NCBI RefSeq assembly: GCF_016406125.1
Contig: NZ_CP066339.1
Coordinates: 2,914,001 to 2,978,000, forward strand
DNA length: 64,000 nucleotides
Origin: Alicyclobacillus sp. SO9
Lineage (GTDB): Bacteria > Bacillota > Bacilli > Alicyclobacillales > Alicyclobacillaceae
Direction: 5' to 3'
Shown here: piece by piece, positions 1-9,607 of the stretch
Position numbering within the stretch: the first letter of the stretch is position 1
Layout: every line of letters starts with the position of its first letter
Notes under the pieces: model-generated
What the model was told of the DNA's origin: nothing
What the model saw: the letters and a program-made list of their open reading frames with translations, nothing else
Databases searched by the model: none
Program-made: the position numbers and the translations under genes

Positions 1-29
1 ACTGAGATCATGCCAGACAGAGTGACAGA

Positions 30-77
30 CGCATTCTGAGCACAGACTCGATACGTCCGTTTTGCAGTCAGAATGCG
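30..77. repeat. Inverted repeat at the left edge
   Basis: A perfect 10-bp inverted repeat (arms 30-39 and 68-77, CGCATTCTGA and its complement) encloses a 28-nt loop. No T-run follows on either strand and the nearest gene end (uvrC stop) is about 135 bases away, so it is not an obvious terminator. The rest of positions 1-212 shows no gene that I can support. Confidence 0.4.
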
Positions 78-212
78 CCCTCGATGCCAGTTGTTAACCG
101 TGCCTCCACTTTCAAGACCCGGACAATGTCCTCAAAACAGGCGGCTTACTGATGAAAAAGTCTATCCTCTGGTTTCATGGGAAGCACGTGTTGTAACACA
201 AGTGACTATTTC

Positions 213-1985
213 TCATAGAGATTCTTGAATTGTACGGGCTAGTTTTTCCCCAATCCCTATCTCTTTAAACGCATCAACATCAGCGGACTTTATGGCGTTG
301 ACGGATTTGAAATGTTTCAACAGTTTTTTCTTTCGCCCTGGCCCGATTCCTGGAATGTCATCGAGAACGGACCCAAGCCCTGTTTTTTTCCGGGTTTGCC
401 GGTGAAACGTCACAGCAAAACGGTGGACTTCGTCCTGAATTCTCTCTAAGAGATAGAACGCAGGTGAATGACGTTCGATTCTCACAGGTTGATCCTCGTC
501 TTTAAAGAATAGTTGACTCGTTCTGTGCCGGTCGTCCTTTGCTAAACCACAAACAGGAATATCTAAATCCAATTCGTTTTCGAGAATGTCCATGGCAGCC
601 GAAAGCTGACCTTTGCCGCCATCAATCACGATTAAATCTGGCAAAGGCAGGTGTTCCCGCAGGGCTCGCAAGTAGCGTCTGCGAATCACTTCCCGCATGG
701 ATTCATAATCATCTGGACCCTGAACAGTCTTAATCTTGTACTTTCTGTACTGGTTCTTAGCAGGCTTCCCGTCAATAAAACAAACCATCGCAGCTACAGC
801 GTCACTGCCCTGTAAATTGGAGTTGTCAAACGACTCGATGCGCCGTGGACGCTCAATGCCGAGAATATCCCCCAAAGATACGACGGCTCCGAGCGTCCGG
901 TCCATATCCTTATCCATAAGCTGCAACTTCTCAGACAAAGCAAGCTGAGCATTCTCCACTGCCATTTGTACAAGTTTGCGCTTTTGTCCGCGCACGGGCT
1001 GTAAGCATTTTGTATCGAGCCAATCCTCCAGTGCACCGCTCGGTACACCCTCTGGCAACAGAATCTCCTTTGGAATATCCGAGTGTTGGAAATAAAACTG
1101 TTCAACGTAAGACATGAAGTCTTCTTCCGGAACGCCGTAATGCGGTACTGTCGTAACCGACCGCTCAATTAGTTTTCCCTCACGCACATAGAACACCTGC
1201 ACACAAAGGTAACCCCTGTCCGCCGCATAACCAAAGACATCCCTGTTGATTCCGTCGGTCACAGTAACCTTTTGCTGTTCCATGACTCTTCCAATATGCT
1301 GGATTAAGTCACGGTATTCTGCAGCCCGCTCAAAGTGCATTTGTTCAGATTCCTGATGCATTTTCTCTTCCAGTTCCTTTTGAACGGCCTTATGACCTCC
1401 GTTCAGGAATTGAGTGATTTCTCCAACAATATCCTTGTAGGCATCCTGAGACACTTCAAATTCACAGGGAGCCAGACATTGCCCAATATGGTAGTAAAGA
1501 CAGACTTTCTTCTTTAGTTTTCGACATTTACGCAGAGGATAGAGCCGTTCCAAAAGTCTGCGCGTCTCTGTGGCTGAACTGGCATTCGGATATGGACCAA
1601 AGTACTTGGCTTTGTCCTTTTTAATCTTTCGAACAATGTCCAAACGCGGATGTTCCTCGTTCGTAATCTTAATATACGGATACGCCTTGTCGTCTCGAAG
1701 CATGATGTTGTACTGAGGGTTGTACTGCTTAATTAGATTGCATTCCAACAGCAGCGCCTCAACGACGGTGTCTGTAACGATGTATTCGAAATCGGCAATA
1801 TTCGAGACAAGCAGTTGCGTCTTGCGGTCGTGGCTGCCGGTAAAATACGAACGGACACGGTTGCGCAAAACCTTTGCCTTACCGACATAAATCACTTCAT
1901 CAAGCCTGTTTTTCATCAGGTAAACACCTGGCTTTGCAGGCAGCAGGGCTAACTTATCCTGAATCGGTTTGACTGTCACTGACAT
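213..1985 (-). CDS. uvrC: Excinuclease ABC subunit C (UvrC)
   Basis: UvrC makes both incisions around bulky DNA lesions in nucleotide excision repair with UvrA and UvrB. The 590-residue length is normal. The N-terminus carries a GIY-YIG nuclease domain (about residues 15-95, with GVYLM and VIYVGKA). A Cys cluster follows (about 150-176, C-x7-C-x7-C-x3-C) that is known in the family to hold an Fe-S cluster. Then come a UVR domain for UvrB contact (about 205-235), an RNase-H-like nuclease domain, and a helix-hairpin-helix end (about 541-590, [13 protein letters not shown]). AGGAGTG sits just upstream of the ATG. uvrA and uvrB are not in the window. No odd features. Confidence 0.97.
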   Translation of the reverse strand: MSVTVKPIQDKLALLPAKPGVYLMKNRLDEVIYVGKAKVLRNRVRSYFTGSHDRKTQLLVSNIADFEYIVTDTVVEALLLECNLIKQYNPQYNIMLRDDKAYPYIKITNEEHPRLDIVRKIKKDKAKYFGPYPNASSATETRRLLERLYPLRKCRKLKKKVCLYYHIGQCLAPCEFEVSQDAYKDIVGEITQFLNGGHKAVQKELEEKMHQESEQMHFERAAEYRDLIQHIGRVMEQQKVTVTDGINRDVFGYAADRGYLCVQVFYVREGKLIERSVTTVPHYGVPEEDFMSYVEQFYFQHSDIPKEILLPEGVPSGALEDWLDTKCLQPVRGQKRKLVQMAVENAQLALSEKLQLMDKDMDRTLGAVVSLGDILGIERPRRIESFDNSNLQGSDAVAAMVCFIDGKPAKNQYRKYKIKTVQGPDDYESMREVIRRRYLRALREHLPLPDLIVIDGGKGQLSAAMDILENELDLDIPVCGLAKDDRHRTSQLFFKDEDQPVRIERHSPAFYLLERIQDEVHRFAVTFHRQTRKKTGLGSVLDDIPGIGPGRKKKLLKHFKSVNAIKSADVDAFKEIGIGEKLARTIQESL

Positions 1986-2033
1986 TTCACTCCTAGAAAA
2001 GGCTGCTAGAAGGATTACTATCTCACACTCACC

Positions 2034-3581
2034 CTATTCTACCTGAGCGACAACTAGCTGTGGTACCTTTTGCGTATTCTGAATCCATTCCATATAACCG
2101 TTGGCGATGTGAAACCCTTCTACTGTGCCGCTGAGAGACAGTGCCGGCGGTTGGTCTGTTGTGGACGGATCCGTTAAGGTGCCCATCAAAACCTGCAGTG
2201 CATGCTTTGATTTTTTCTGAGAACTTGGTGTAGTTTCCACCCACCACAGGCCGCTCTTGGGACTTTCGACAGCCCAGTGCGGGCGCCCGTCCACGGGCGG
2301 GCCGTTCTGCTTTGACACATTCCCTTGCCAGTCAAGCACATACCAAATGGCATTGAGGCCGTTGGACGATGCACTCTGCCCCACAATGCCTTGCGAGACA
2401 ATTCCGGTCTTGACAACGTCGGGATGAACCAGTTGCCCAGGTACATTGGACAGGGTTTTCCACTTGACCAACGCGTGAGCAGGACTAGTTCCTCTTATCT
2501 CATACACCTTCACAGGAAGGCCGGCAGGGGATGACGATCCCGATGTCGACGGCAACTGCCCCTGAACCGCAACTTTCCCGGCTCCTACCGCCACAGTATA
2601 GGCATTCGCTCCGTCAGCCTGCGGTACCCAGCTTTTTGCAAGAGCATGCATTTTGGTTGGAAGATCAATCAAATACAGTTGCGTCAGGCCCCCGTCAAAT
2701 TCCGGTGTTGACCACGTAGCAGTCACTACGCCCCAATCACCTGTGATTTGAAAGGACCAATTTCGAAGCTTCCAGTCACCCCGAATATGCGGTTGCTTCG
2801 CTGGTGATTGCAAGTCAAATTCCAGATAAGGTACGCCGTCGGTTTTCAACTTCGCACTTTGCAGCAGCGATTGATAAATTGCAATATGCGGTATAGCATT
2901 CTTCGACTTGTAGGTCAACGAGGAGACATATACCGCATCTTTCGTCACACCAACATGTTGAAGTGACGCCCCCGAAGAGACCAGCAACTGTCCTCGTACG
3001 TGTACCGGAAGGTTGGACAACGGCGGTGGAAACGAAGCAGACACGCCTGAAGACTGGATATTGTCTGCGGATGCAGCCACAGCGCCCTCCGGCTTCTGAT
3101 ACGCTCCGAATATGACAGCCGAAACTCCGATGACCAGCGTTAAAGCCACTGCATAAGACGTCCAAACTGGTCCGCGGTGATGTCGACTGGCCTCTGATTC
3201 AATCATGGCAGCACGCAACAGTTGTTCCAAACGAAAGATAAGTCTGGCGTTGTCAAGTTCTCCGTTCTCTGGGGATACCGCACCCGCTTCGTTTGCTGGA
3301 TGCTCTCCCGGCAACGATGGGCTCTCTTCCGCCAGAACACGTTTAACCACTTTCACAGTCGTGGCTTGTATGGTAAACCGCGGGCTCTTTTGCAACTGTT
3401 TTCGGCCATAGCGGCTTTGTAGTTGATTAAAAACAGACAGGAAGGTTCGATAGTAGGCCGATTCAATTTGGCGGTTATCTGAAGTGATCTGCCTTAATTC
3501 AGCCAGGACTTCGTTGCCATAAGCTGCAATCAGTCTATCCATCTCCTGCTTCTTTGCATCCATTGAAGACGACCTTTTCAC
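2034..3581 (-). CDS. Membrane-anchored protein of unknown function with large extracytoplasmic domain
   Basis: I do not recognise this 515-residue protein. Residues 1-135 are charged, cytoplasmic-looking and helical. One membrane segment follows (about 139-160), then about 350 residues rich in Ser, Pro, Trp and beta-prone stretches, consistent with an extracellular beta-propeller-like domain. The layout, a short cytoplasmic helical part, one helix and a large outside domain, is reminiscent of anti-sigma or RsgI-like sensors, but I see no specific motif and no adjacent sigma factor. It ends 48 bases before uvrC, so the two may share a transcript. The GTG at 3581 is assumed; an ATG six codons in, with AAAAGG before it, is an alternative. 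Confidence 0.75.
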   Translation of the reverse strand: MKRSSSMDAKKQEMDRLIAAYGNEVLAELRQITSDNRQIESAYYRTFLSVFNQLQSRYGRKQLQKSPRFTIQATTVKVVKRVLAEESPSLPGEHPANEAGAVSPENGELDNARLIFRLEQLLRAAMIESEASRHHRGPVWTSYAVALTLVIGVSAVIFGAYQKPEGAVAASADNIQSSGVSASFPPPLSNLPVHVRGQLLVSSGASLQHVGVTKDAVYVSSLTYKSKNAIPHIAIYQSLLQSAKLKTDGVPYLEFDLQSPAKQPHIRGDWKLRNWSFQITGDWGVVTATWSTPEFDGGLTQLYLIDLPTKMHALAKSWVPQADGANAYTVAVGAGKVAVQGQLPSTSGSSSPAGLPVKVYEIRGTSPAHALVKWKTLSNVPGQLVHPDVVKTGIVSQGIVGQSASSNGLNAIWYVLDWQGNVSKQNGPPVDGRPHWAVESPKSGLWWVETTPSSQKKSKHALQVLMGTLTDPSTTDQPPALSLSGTVEGFHIANGYMEWIQNTQKVPQLVVAQVE

Positions 3582-3740
3582 TTCCTGTCCCCCTCGACAT
3601 TCATACGTGGACTCCTGTATTCATGATACCTGACCAGAAACGAATCGAAAACAGGAAACTGTTTTCGGTTGGAGTCAATTTGCGGAAATGCTCCATCTTA
3701 GAAGACACGCCACCTACCAGCAATGGGCCGGGCGCACAAG

Positions 3741-3772
3741 TAAAAGAGCGACTTCCGATAGAAGCCGCTCTT
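3741..3772 (-). terminator. Intrinsic terminator of the tRNA cluster
   Basis: Arms 3744-3750 and 3766-3772 (AAGAGCG with its complement) plus an inner CTTC/GAAG pairing form a strong hairpin. Read on the minus strand it runs straight into TTTT, so it ends the gltX-tRNA transcript or the tRNA transcript. Confidence 0.8.
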
Positions 3773-3780
3773 GCTACCTT

Positions 3781-3857
3781 TGGTGGGTCATGAAGGACTC
3801 GAACCTTCAACCTGCCGATTAAGAGTCGGATGCTCTGCCAAATTGAGCTAATGACCC
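3781..3857 (-). tRNA. tRNA-Lys (anticodon CTT)
   Basis: A 77-nt cloverleaf on the minus strand with a 7-bp acceptor (GGGTCAT/ATGACCC), a T-loop with GGTTCGAGTCC, discriminator A and encoded CCA. The anticodon loop reads C-T-CTT-A-A, giving CTT for codon AAG. It is third in a trio of tRNAs that all read NAG codons. Confidence 0.96.
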
Positions 3858-3864
3858 ACAACTA

Positions 3865-3939
3865 TGGTGACCCTACGGGGATTCGAACCCCGATTACCGC
3901 CGTGAGAGGGCGGCGTCCTAACCGTTAGACGATAGGGCC
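3865..3939 (-). tRNA. tRNA-Glu (anticodon CTC)
   Basis: A 75-nt cloverleaf with acceptor GGCCCTA paired to TAGGGTC (one G-U), T-loop GGTTCGAATCC and encoded CCA. The anticodon loop CTCTCAC gives CTC for codon GAG. Seven bases separate it from the Lys gene. Confidence 0.96.
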
Positions 3940-3949
3940 TATTTGCACT

Positions 3950-4023
3950 TGGCTGCCGAACTAGGACTCGAACCTAGACTAACTGATTCAGAGTCAGTCG
4001 TGCTACCATTACACCATTCGGCA
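3950..4023 (-). tRNA. tRNA-Gln (anticodon CTG)
   Basis: A 74-nt cloverleaf with acceptor TGCCGAA/TTCGGCA, discriminator G and encoded CCA. The anticodon loop CTCTGAA gives CTG for codon CAG. It is the first tRNA after gltX on the same strand. In bacteria without GlnRS this tRNA is charged with Glu by GltX and then amidated by GatCAB. Confidence 0.96.
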
Positions 4024-4160
4024 CTGTCCGTGACAAGTTACAATTATACATACGCACCTATACCTTGTCAACGAACTCAAGACGCATTATCAATCAAATC
4101 TCCCCTAGGAACAGACATTTGTCAGAGTTGTGACAAATGTCTGCCTGCGCCAGAGTCAGC

Positions 4161-5696
4161 CTACATCTGTTTGCGAATGTAGGCAGCGGCGTTCTCCATC
4201 CGCGTCTCACATTCTTCCTGACCGAGTAGAGCCATTATGTCGAACAACCCCGGTCCTACCGTCATCCCTGAAAGTGCCAACCGTGTCGGATGAATCAGTT
4301 CTCCACCCTTGATGCCCCACGCCGAAATCAATTTGCGATAGTGCTGCTCAAGAGCAGCAACAGTGAACGGCTGTACTTCAGCGAGACTGTCGGCCGCCTT
4401 TGCAAGCCGGTCTGCAACGACGGTGCCCAGTTTTATGAAGTGCTTCTTTTCGCCCTTCTCGTCATACTCCGACACCGACTCGAAGTAATATGACATGTTG
4501 GCAACGAGATCGTCGAGACTTCGTGCGCGCTGTGCCACGGTCTGAATCACAGTCCGTACCCACGCCAGCCGTTCGCGGCTTTCCGAATTCGTCACCCAAC
4601 CCCTGTGTTGCATTTGCGCCCAGATTCGATTGATGATTTCGTCCGGGTTCATATTCCTGACATGCAGTGCATTTAACCATTCCAGTTTCTTCACATCGTA
4701 AACGGCTGCGTGCTTCGTTACCTTCCCCAAATCAAACAGGTTGACGGCTTCGTCTGCAGCAACAAAATCGTTTCCGTCTCCTGGCGAAAATCCTAACAAC
4801 AACAGGTAATTCAGAAGTGCATCAGGAAGAATCCCGTCATCCCGATACTCCTGTACACTCGTAGCACCATGGCGCTTGCTCAGCTTACTTCTGTCAGGCG
4901 CCAAAATCATGGGTACGTGTGCGAACTTGGGCACCTGAGCCGACAGCGCCTCGAACAACACCACGTGCCGGGGGGTATTGGACAGGTGCTCTTCCGCGCG
5001 GATAATATGGGTGATTTTCATTGCAGCGTCATCCACACAACTCGCAAAATGGTACGTAGGTGTACCGTCTGCCTTCCAGACAATAAAGTCATCCACCTCC
5101 GCGGCTGCAAACGTGACTTCACCGCGAATCTCGTCCTCAATCTTCACTTCTCCTTCAGCGGGTGACCGAAAGCGATAGACAAAGGCTGTTCCTGCGTCCA
5201 GCTTCGCTTTTCGCTGTGCGTCCGACAGGTCTCTGCAACGTCCGGCGTAGCGTGGTGCCCGACCTTCCTTCTGAGCCAACTCCCGGTCTTCCTGAAGCTG
5301 CTCTGTCGAGCAAAAGCAAGGATACACCTTGTCATCTTCCACCAGTCGCGCCAATGACTCCTCGTAAACACTCATGCGTTGAGATTGTCGATACGGACCG
5401 TACGGCCCCCCCACATCTGGACCTTCATCCCAATTCAAGCCTAACCAACGGAAACTATCCAGAATCTGCTGATATGATTCCTCCGTCGATCTCGATGTAT
5501 CAGTGTCATCAATTCTTAACACAAAAGTTCCTTTGTGCTTACGTGCGTACAGCCAGTTGAAGTAAGCAGTTCTTGCTCCTCCAATATGAAGTGCCCCGGT
5601 AGGGCTTGGGGCAAATCGCACCCGGATTGTCTCACCGTCAAACTCGCTGCCGCCCACTTCTGACTCACCGATGGAACTGCCATGCTTTGTAGTCAT
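4161..5696 (-). CDS. gltX: Glutamyl-tRNA synthetase (GltX)
   Basis: This class I synthetase attaches Glu to tRNA-Glu, and in Firmicutes usually also to tRNA-Gln. The 511 residues include an N-terminal extension of about 22 residues, then PSPTG and HIGG (30-40), a C-x-C...Y-x3-C zinc-type motif (C127, C129, Y150, C154) and the KMSKS-equivalent KLSKRHG (271-277), followed by the helical anticodon-binding part. AGGAGA lies 8 bases before the ATG. Directly downstream on the same strand are tRNA-Gln(CTG), tRNA-Glu(CTC) and tRNA-Lys(CTT). Whether it is the only GltX cannot be told from this window. Confidence 0.97.
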   Translation of the reverse strand: MTTKHGSSIGESEVGGSEFDGETIRVRFAPSPTGALHIGGARTAYFNWLYARKHKGTFVLRIDDTDTSRSTEESYQQILDSFRWLGLNWDEGPDVGGPYGPYRQSQRMSVYEESLARLVEDDKVYPCFCSTEQLQEDRELAQKEGRAPRYAGRCRDLSDAQRKAKLDAGTAFVYRFRSPAEGEVKIEDEIRGEVTFAAAEVDDFIVWKADGTPTYHFASCVDDAAMKITHIIRAEEHLSNTPRHVVLFEALSAQVPKFAHVPMILAPDRSKLSKRHGATSVQEYRDDGILPDALLNYLLLLGFSPGDGNDFVAADEAVNLFDLGKVTKHAAVYDVKKLEWLNALHVRNMNPDEIINRIWAQMQHRGWVTNSESRERLAWVRTVIQTVAQRARSLDDLVANMSYYFESVSEYDEKGEKKHFIKLGTVVADRLAKAADSLAEVQPFTVAALEQHYRKLISAWGIKGGELIHPTRLALSGMTVGPGLFDIMALLGQEECETRMENAAAYIRKQM

Positions 5697-5785
5697 TGAT
5701 TCCGTCTCCTATGTAACATGTTGCCGCCTGTTTTTGGCGGATACTAAAGCCTTCATCATGAAACTATAAAACAGAGGTGATTCAT

Positions 5786-6148
5786 ATGTCCAATGAAGGC
5801 AAGGATTCGCTGTACAAATCAAAGCAGCACCGAACACCGAATCCGGCACCCAACCCGCATATAACCAGCAAAAACTCAGGTCGGTACCATCCTGCAGTTT
5901 CTTCTGATGAAATGGAGCTAGAAACAGTACAAGCATATCAACTCGATATTCAAAATGAAGAATTTCCAGAAGGTCCCTACGGGGCAGCCACGAATGAAAC
6001 TGAATTGGGGAAGACATCCCCTTGGCAGGAGGGACAAAGGACCATCTCAGCATTTCGAGATCAAAATCCAGTCAGCAGCAACCGGAAGACAGTAACGGAC
6101 GAACCCGACTGGGAGGATTCGAGAGGTACCATCGAAGGAGAGAATTAG
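5786..6148 (+). CDS. Small hydrophilic protein of unknown function
   Basis: A 120-residue, highly polar protein rich in Asn, Glu, Pro and Ser, with no membrane segment or signal peptide. I do not recognise a family. The ATG at 5786 is preferred because GAGGTGA ends five bases before it; an upstream GTG overlaps that site. The gene is divergent from gltX and convergent with hisC, with a terminator hairpin at its end. Composition suggests a soluble, partly disordered protein, perhaps spore-related, but that is only a guess. Confidence 0.75.
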   Translation: MSNEGKDSLYKSKQHRTPNPAPNPHITSKNSGRYHPAVSSDEMELETVQAYQLDIQNEEFPEGPYGAATNETELGKTSPWQEGQRTISAFRDQNPVSSNRKTVTDEPDWEDSRGTIEGEN

Positions 6149-6159
6149 GACAAAAGACG

Positions 6160-6190
6160 GCGGAGGACATCCATCCTCCGCTCTTCTCTT
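6160..6190. terminator. Bidirectional terminator between convergent genes
   Basis: Perfect 8-bp arms GCGGAGGA (6160-6167) and TCCTCCGC (6174-6181) with a 6-nt loop. A pyrimidine tail TCTTCTCTT follows on the plus strand and TCTTTTG on the minus strand. It separates the small plus-strand gene from the end of hisC. Confidence 0.8.
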
Positions 6191-7289
6191 ACACTGCTGC
6201 AAGAACATGCTGCATGACTTCGAGCCATGCCTGATTCTCGTCTTCCGTTCCAAATGTGACGCGAATCTGGTCTTCCAACCCAAATCCAGCTCTCACCATG
6301 ACACCGTGCTCCATTAACAAGTCGGTAACACGTTTTGCATTTCGTACATTCAATAACGCGAAGTTCGCCTCCGTCGGAGTCAGCCCGATTCCCAGGCCCC
6401 TTGCTGCTTCAGAGAAAAACTCTCTCGACTGGCGTACATGCTCCTGTGACCTTCGTCTGTGAGACTCGTCCTTCAGCGCCGCGACTGCGGCCCTTTGGGC
6501 CACGCGGTTGACGTTAAAGGGCTCCCTTACTCTGTTGACGAACTCCCACAATTCAGTGTGGGCTAAACCGTAACCGACACGCAGACCGGCTAAACCGTAG
6601 AGTTTCGAGAATGTGTGAAGAACCACAACACGAGGGTCCTGAAACAACTCTGGATATTCCACAAATCTCTTGTTTGCCACGGAGTAATCATTATAAGCCA
6701 AATCCATGACAACCACTACGTGCTTTGGCAGTCTCGACAACAGCCAGTCTGCCTGGCTCGCCGTGAGAATGGTGCCAGTCGGATTATTGGGAGTGCACAG
6801 GTACAGCATTTTCGTCCGCTCTGTCACAGCTTCCAACAATCGCTGTACATCGTAACTGAAATCCTCATTCAGAGGAACCTGAATCACATTCGCCCCCATA
6901 ATTGCCGCACCAAAACCATATTGTGAAAACGAGGGTTTGGGAGACACGACTTCATCCCCGGGATTGAGAAAGGTTTCTGAGAGGAGTTTGATAATTTCGT
7001 CCGATCCGTTGCCAACCAGTACATTTTCCAGCTGTAAAGTGTGGTATGCGGCAATGGCTTGACGCACGAGTTCACTTGATCCGTCAGGGTAATGGTGAAG
7101 CGCAGTCAGTTCCTCTTGAATGGCTGCAATTGCCTTTGGGGACGGACCTAAGGCATTCTCGTTGGCGTTCAGCTTAACGACGCGCTTCAATCCATACATT
7201 TTTCTCAATTCGTCATCTGTTATTCCCGGTACATAGGGTTGTATCTCTTCAATCCCAGGACGCACTTGATCTTTAATCCGGGTCATCAC
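6189..7289 (-). CDS. hisC: Histidinol-phosphate aminotransferase (HisC)
   Basis: A PLP-dependent class I/II aminotransferase that makes L-histidinol phosphate in histidine synthesis; the family often also handles aromatic amino acids. The 366 residues show NANENALGPS (41-50), NPTG (169-172), the D196/Y199 cofactor contacts and the Schiff-base Lys229 in HTFSKLYGLAG, then GLRVGYG. The length is normal. It stands alone, away from other his genes. The start is GTG (7289) or the adjacent ATG (7286), both behind AGGGGAG. The minus strand upstream (7290-7497) holds nothing else that I can support. Confidence 0.93.
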   Translation of the reverse strand: MMTRIKDQVRPGIEEIQPYVPGITDDELRKMYGLKRVVKLNANENALGPSPKAIAAIQEELTALHHYPDGSSELVRQAIAAYHTLQLENVLVGNGSDEIIKLLSETFLNPGDEVVSPKPSFSQYGFGAAIMGANVIQVPLNEDFSYDVQRLLEAVTERTKMLYLCTPNNPTGTILTASQADWLLSRLPKHVVVVMDLAYNDYSVANKRFVEYPELFQDPRVVVLHTFSKLYGLAGLRVGYGLAHTELWEFVNRVREPFNVNRVAQRAAVAALKDESHRRRSQEHVRQSREFFSEAARGLGIGLTPTEANFALLNVRNAKRVTDLLMEHGVMVRAGFGLEDQIRVTFGTEDENQAWLEVMQHVLAAV

Positions 7290-7497
7290 CGGTTTCTCTC
7301 CCCTCTCAAGGCCTTTTGCCCATCTTCTTTATCCCTATACAGCGCTAATGCGATAAAGATACGTGAATCTTATCACGCATTGGACACGCCAGACAACGGC
7401 ATGCCCCGACGAGAAGCAAATTGACCAAGGACTTAGAGCGACCTCAAATCGGAAAACACTTCTACGTTACTGAGCCTGTGCTGGCGAGGTGAGGTGA

Positions 7498-8553
7498 TTA
7501 CAGCGTAAAGAAACCGACTGCCATGACAATGTAAGCCCCCACAGCCAAAGTCCCTTCGAGCCAATTTGATTCACCATCCATCAAGAGAACTGCCGTAAGT
7601 GTGACGGCACCTCCCATCGCAGCTAATTCAGGGAGGGAAAAAGACAAGGGCATCGGATGATGAAAAAAGTAGCTTATGGCAAATAAAACCGGTGCTACAA
7701 ACATCGCCACCTGCAAACTGCTGCCCACCGCAATTTCCATCGACAAGTCCATACGGTTTTTCCAAGCCATCAATACGGCAGACATGTGTTCTGCTGCGTT
7801 CCCAATCAAGGCAATGACAACCACCCCAGTAAACAACTCTGACCAATGTAAGTGTGAGCCAGCCACTTCGATGCTCTGAACCAGCCATTCGCTTTCAATC
7901 CCGACCAGCAGTGTCGTTACCAACAGCACTCCCACTGCAGGCAACAGGCGCCAGGGCGGAGACTCTTGTTCGTCTGTAGACAACTGTTCAATCGAATGAA
8001 ATAGGTCTCGATGAGTAAACAACGAGAATAACAGTCCTAGCATATATACTATGAATGATACGAGTGCAGCGGCAATATAAATCGAAACATCAGGTGAATG
8101 AGAACTTCCTCTAATGAAAATGGCTGGAAAAACAAAAGCCAGACCGACCCCCAAGACCAGCATGGACGCGTTGCTTCTCGCTGCTCTTATATTAAACCTC
8201 TGAATCGGGTGGCGAATACCGCCAACAACAAAGCTTAGCCCGAGAACCAACAATAAATTACCCAAAATTGAACCAGTAACGGATGCTTTTACTAACGGGA
8301 GATATCCGTGCTGCAAAGCGATTGCACCAATAATGAGTTCCACTGCGTTACCAAACGTCGCCGATACAAGCCCGCCAACCCTCGAGCCCGCATGTGCAGC
8401 AATTGCTTCTGTGGACCTGCCCATTACCGCGGCCATTGGCACAATCGCCAGGCCGGAACTAATAAATACCAGTGTGGCGCCGCCACCGCTCCATTTTATC
8501 AACGCGCTCAACGCCAGCAGCAATACAACAAGCGGCCAGACCCATCTCCCCAA
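7498..8553 (-). CDS. Ca2+/H+ exchanger, CaCA (CAX) family
   Basis: An integral membrane antiporter that should move Ca2+ out of the cytoplasm in exchange for protons. The 351 residues contain about ten or eleven hydrophobic helices. The two inverted-repeat signature motifs are present: GNAVELIIG in the first half and GNAAEHMSA in the second, each with the acidic residue needed for cation binding. The protein begins at TTG (8553) with AAGGTGG upstream. It is transcribed alone. Confidence 0.93.
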   Translation of the reverse strand: MGRWVWPLVVLLLALSALIKWSGGGATLVFISSGLAIVPMAAVMGRSTEAIAAHAGSRVGGLVSATFGNAVELIIGAIALQHGYLPLVKASVTGSILGNLLLVLGLSFVVGGIRHPIQRFNIRAARSNASMLVLGVGLAFVFPAIFIRGSSHSPDVSIYIAAALVSFIVYMLGLLFSLFTHRDLFHSIEQLSTDEQESPPWRLLPAVGVLLVTTLLVGIESEWLVQSIEVAGSHLHWSELFTGVVVIALIGNAAEHMSAVLMAWKNRMDLSMEIAVGSSLQVAMFVAPVLFAISYFFHHPMPLSFSLPELAAMGGAVTLTAVLLMDGESNWLEGTLAVGAYIVMAVGFFTL

Positions 8554-8857
8554 AACCTATCCCACCTTTATCATTTCTCACTAAATGAATTGGTCAGTGA
8601 TTGATAAGCTCACACTCCAGTTGATACAGTTCTGATCTTACCTGTAATTTCACCCGTACACCAGTACAAGCAAAAGCGCCGTATGATGAAGCTGCGAGCG
8701 CACCAGCAGAATACGCTGTACCGGGATTTTCACTGGCGAAGCCAAAAACCGGATGTTCAGCAAACAAAACGGGTGCTTTCCCATGCCGATTTTTCACCGG
8801 CAAGGAAAGCACCCGCTTCTTTTGGATGAGGTATGCTCATGACACTGTACGGTTGAG
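8554..8857. other. Intergenic region without a gene
   Basis: About 300 bases between the CAX gene and a small membrane-protein gene. It holds the CAX ribosome binding site and presumably its promoter at 8555-8600, and a terminator hairpin at 8771-8814. I see no convincing coding frame in between. Confidence 0.5.
8771..8814 (-). terminator. Intrinsic terminator
   Basis: Perfect 11-bp arms GGGTGCTTTCC (8771-8781) and complement (8804-8814) with an inner GCCG/CGGC stem. On the minus strand the hairpin is followed by GTTTTGTTT, so it ends the transcript of the small membrane-protein genes at 8858-9483. Confidence 0.75.
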
Positions 8858-9130
8858 TCACGAAAATAACGGATAGCCGCGTTTTTTTAACGCTCTGACA
8901 GCCCACGAACTGAGTCCAACGCCTAACCAACCTAAGAAAAATAAAATCCACTCAGGCGTTGTCATTTGCCCACCCACTGCCGCAATTAAGTAAATGGAAA
9001 AGGCCAAATATAAAAGAGGGGCTATCCACCACAGCTTCGTCAGCATATTAAGAGCTGTGCCGACTCCGAAGAGAGTGACAAAGTCAATCAGCCCAAGCAT
9101 AAACCAAAATAAAAAAACACTTGAAGACAT
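8858..9130 (-). CDS. Small integral membrane protein, unknown function
   Basis: A 90-residue protein with three hydrophobic stretches (about 4-22, 28-48 and 54-74) and a basic C-terminal tail. I do not recognise a family. The ATG at 9130 is chosen because the protein then begins with a membrane helix and GGGGATG lies upstream. The frame stays open to 9223, but the extra N-terminal residues look non-coding. The next gene upstream on the same strand is also a small membrane protein, and the pair may be one transcript ending at the 8771-8814 hairpin. Confidence 0.6.
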   Translation of the reverse strand: MSSSVFLFWFMLGLIDFVTLFGVGTALNMLTKLWWIAPLLYLAFSIYLIAAVGGQMTTPEWILFFLGWLGVGLSSWAVRALKKRGYPLFS

Positions 9131-9255
9131 TGCACTACACACATCCCCGCAAGAAAATTGGCGTCGGCAGTCCCATTCGCCGAGCTTTTGAGCATGCAGA
9201 ATGACGCTAGAAATGACTGGCACCTCGGCACACGGTCAAATGGACGACACTCTGT

Positions 9256-9483
9256 CTAGTAGTTCTTCCATTCCTCATCATCTGGTTTGGAACCCTTTTG
9301 CCGCCGTTTCCTTATAAGCCGAGTGATATACCGAATTGCAAGTACCAGAGCACAAACGACCACAATGGCCCAACTGACCCACGTTAGCTGGGGTACGTTA
9401 AACCTCCGCGCTAAGAAATGAAATAGCTCCCATCCCCCAATTGCAAATGCAGCAAACATCCAATCAGGTAAAAAATGATCCAT
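9256..9483 (-). CDS. Small membrane protein, unknown function
   Basis: A 75-residue protein. Residues 5-25 and 34-54 are hydrophobic and the last 20 residues are very basic, then acidic, fitting two helices with a cytoplasmic tail. AGGGGT lies about 12 bases upstream of the ATG. No family recognised. It is followed by another small membrane-protein gene on the same strand. Confidence 0.6.
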   Translation of the reverse strand: MDHFLPDWMFAAFAIGGWELFHFLARRFNVPQLTWVSWAIVVVCALVLAIRYITRLIRKRRQKGSKPDDEEWKNY

Positions 9484-9607
9484 CGTCTAAAATCGACCCC
9501 TTCGGACGCCCGAGAACTTGTCCTGATAAGCAAAGATATTATAGCATGTAATGGTTCACATGTTATTATGAGCTTGACCATAGCTACTACAGGAGAGTGA
9601 AACGGAC

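Noticed and set aside
2029-3165. Extra minus-strand frames inside the large membrane-anchored protein gene
   Set aside because: They are overlapping frames of a long gene with better start and composition.
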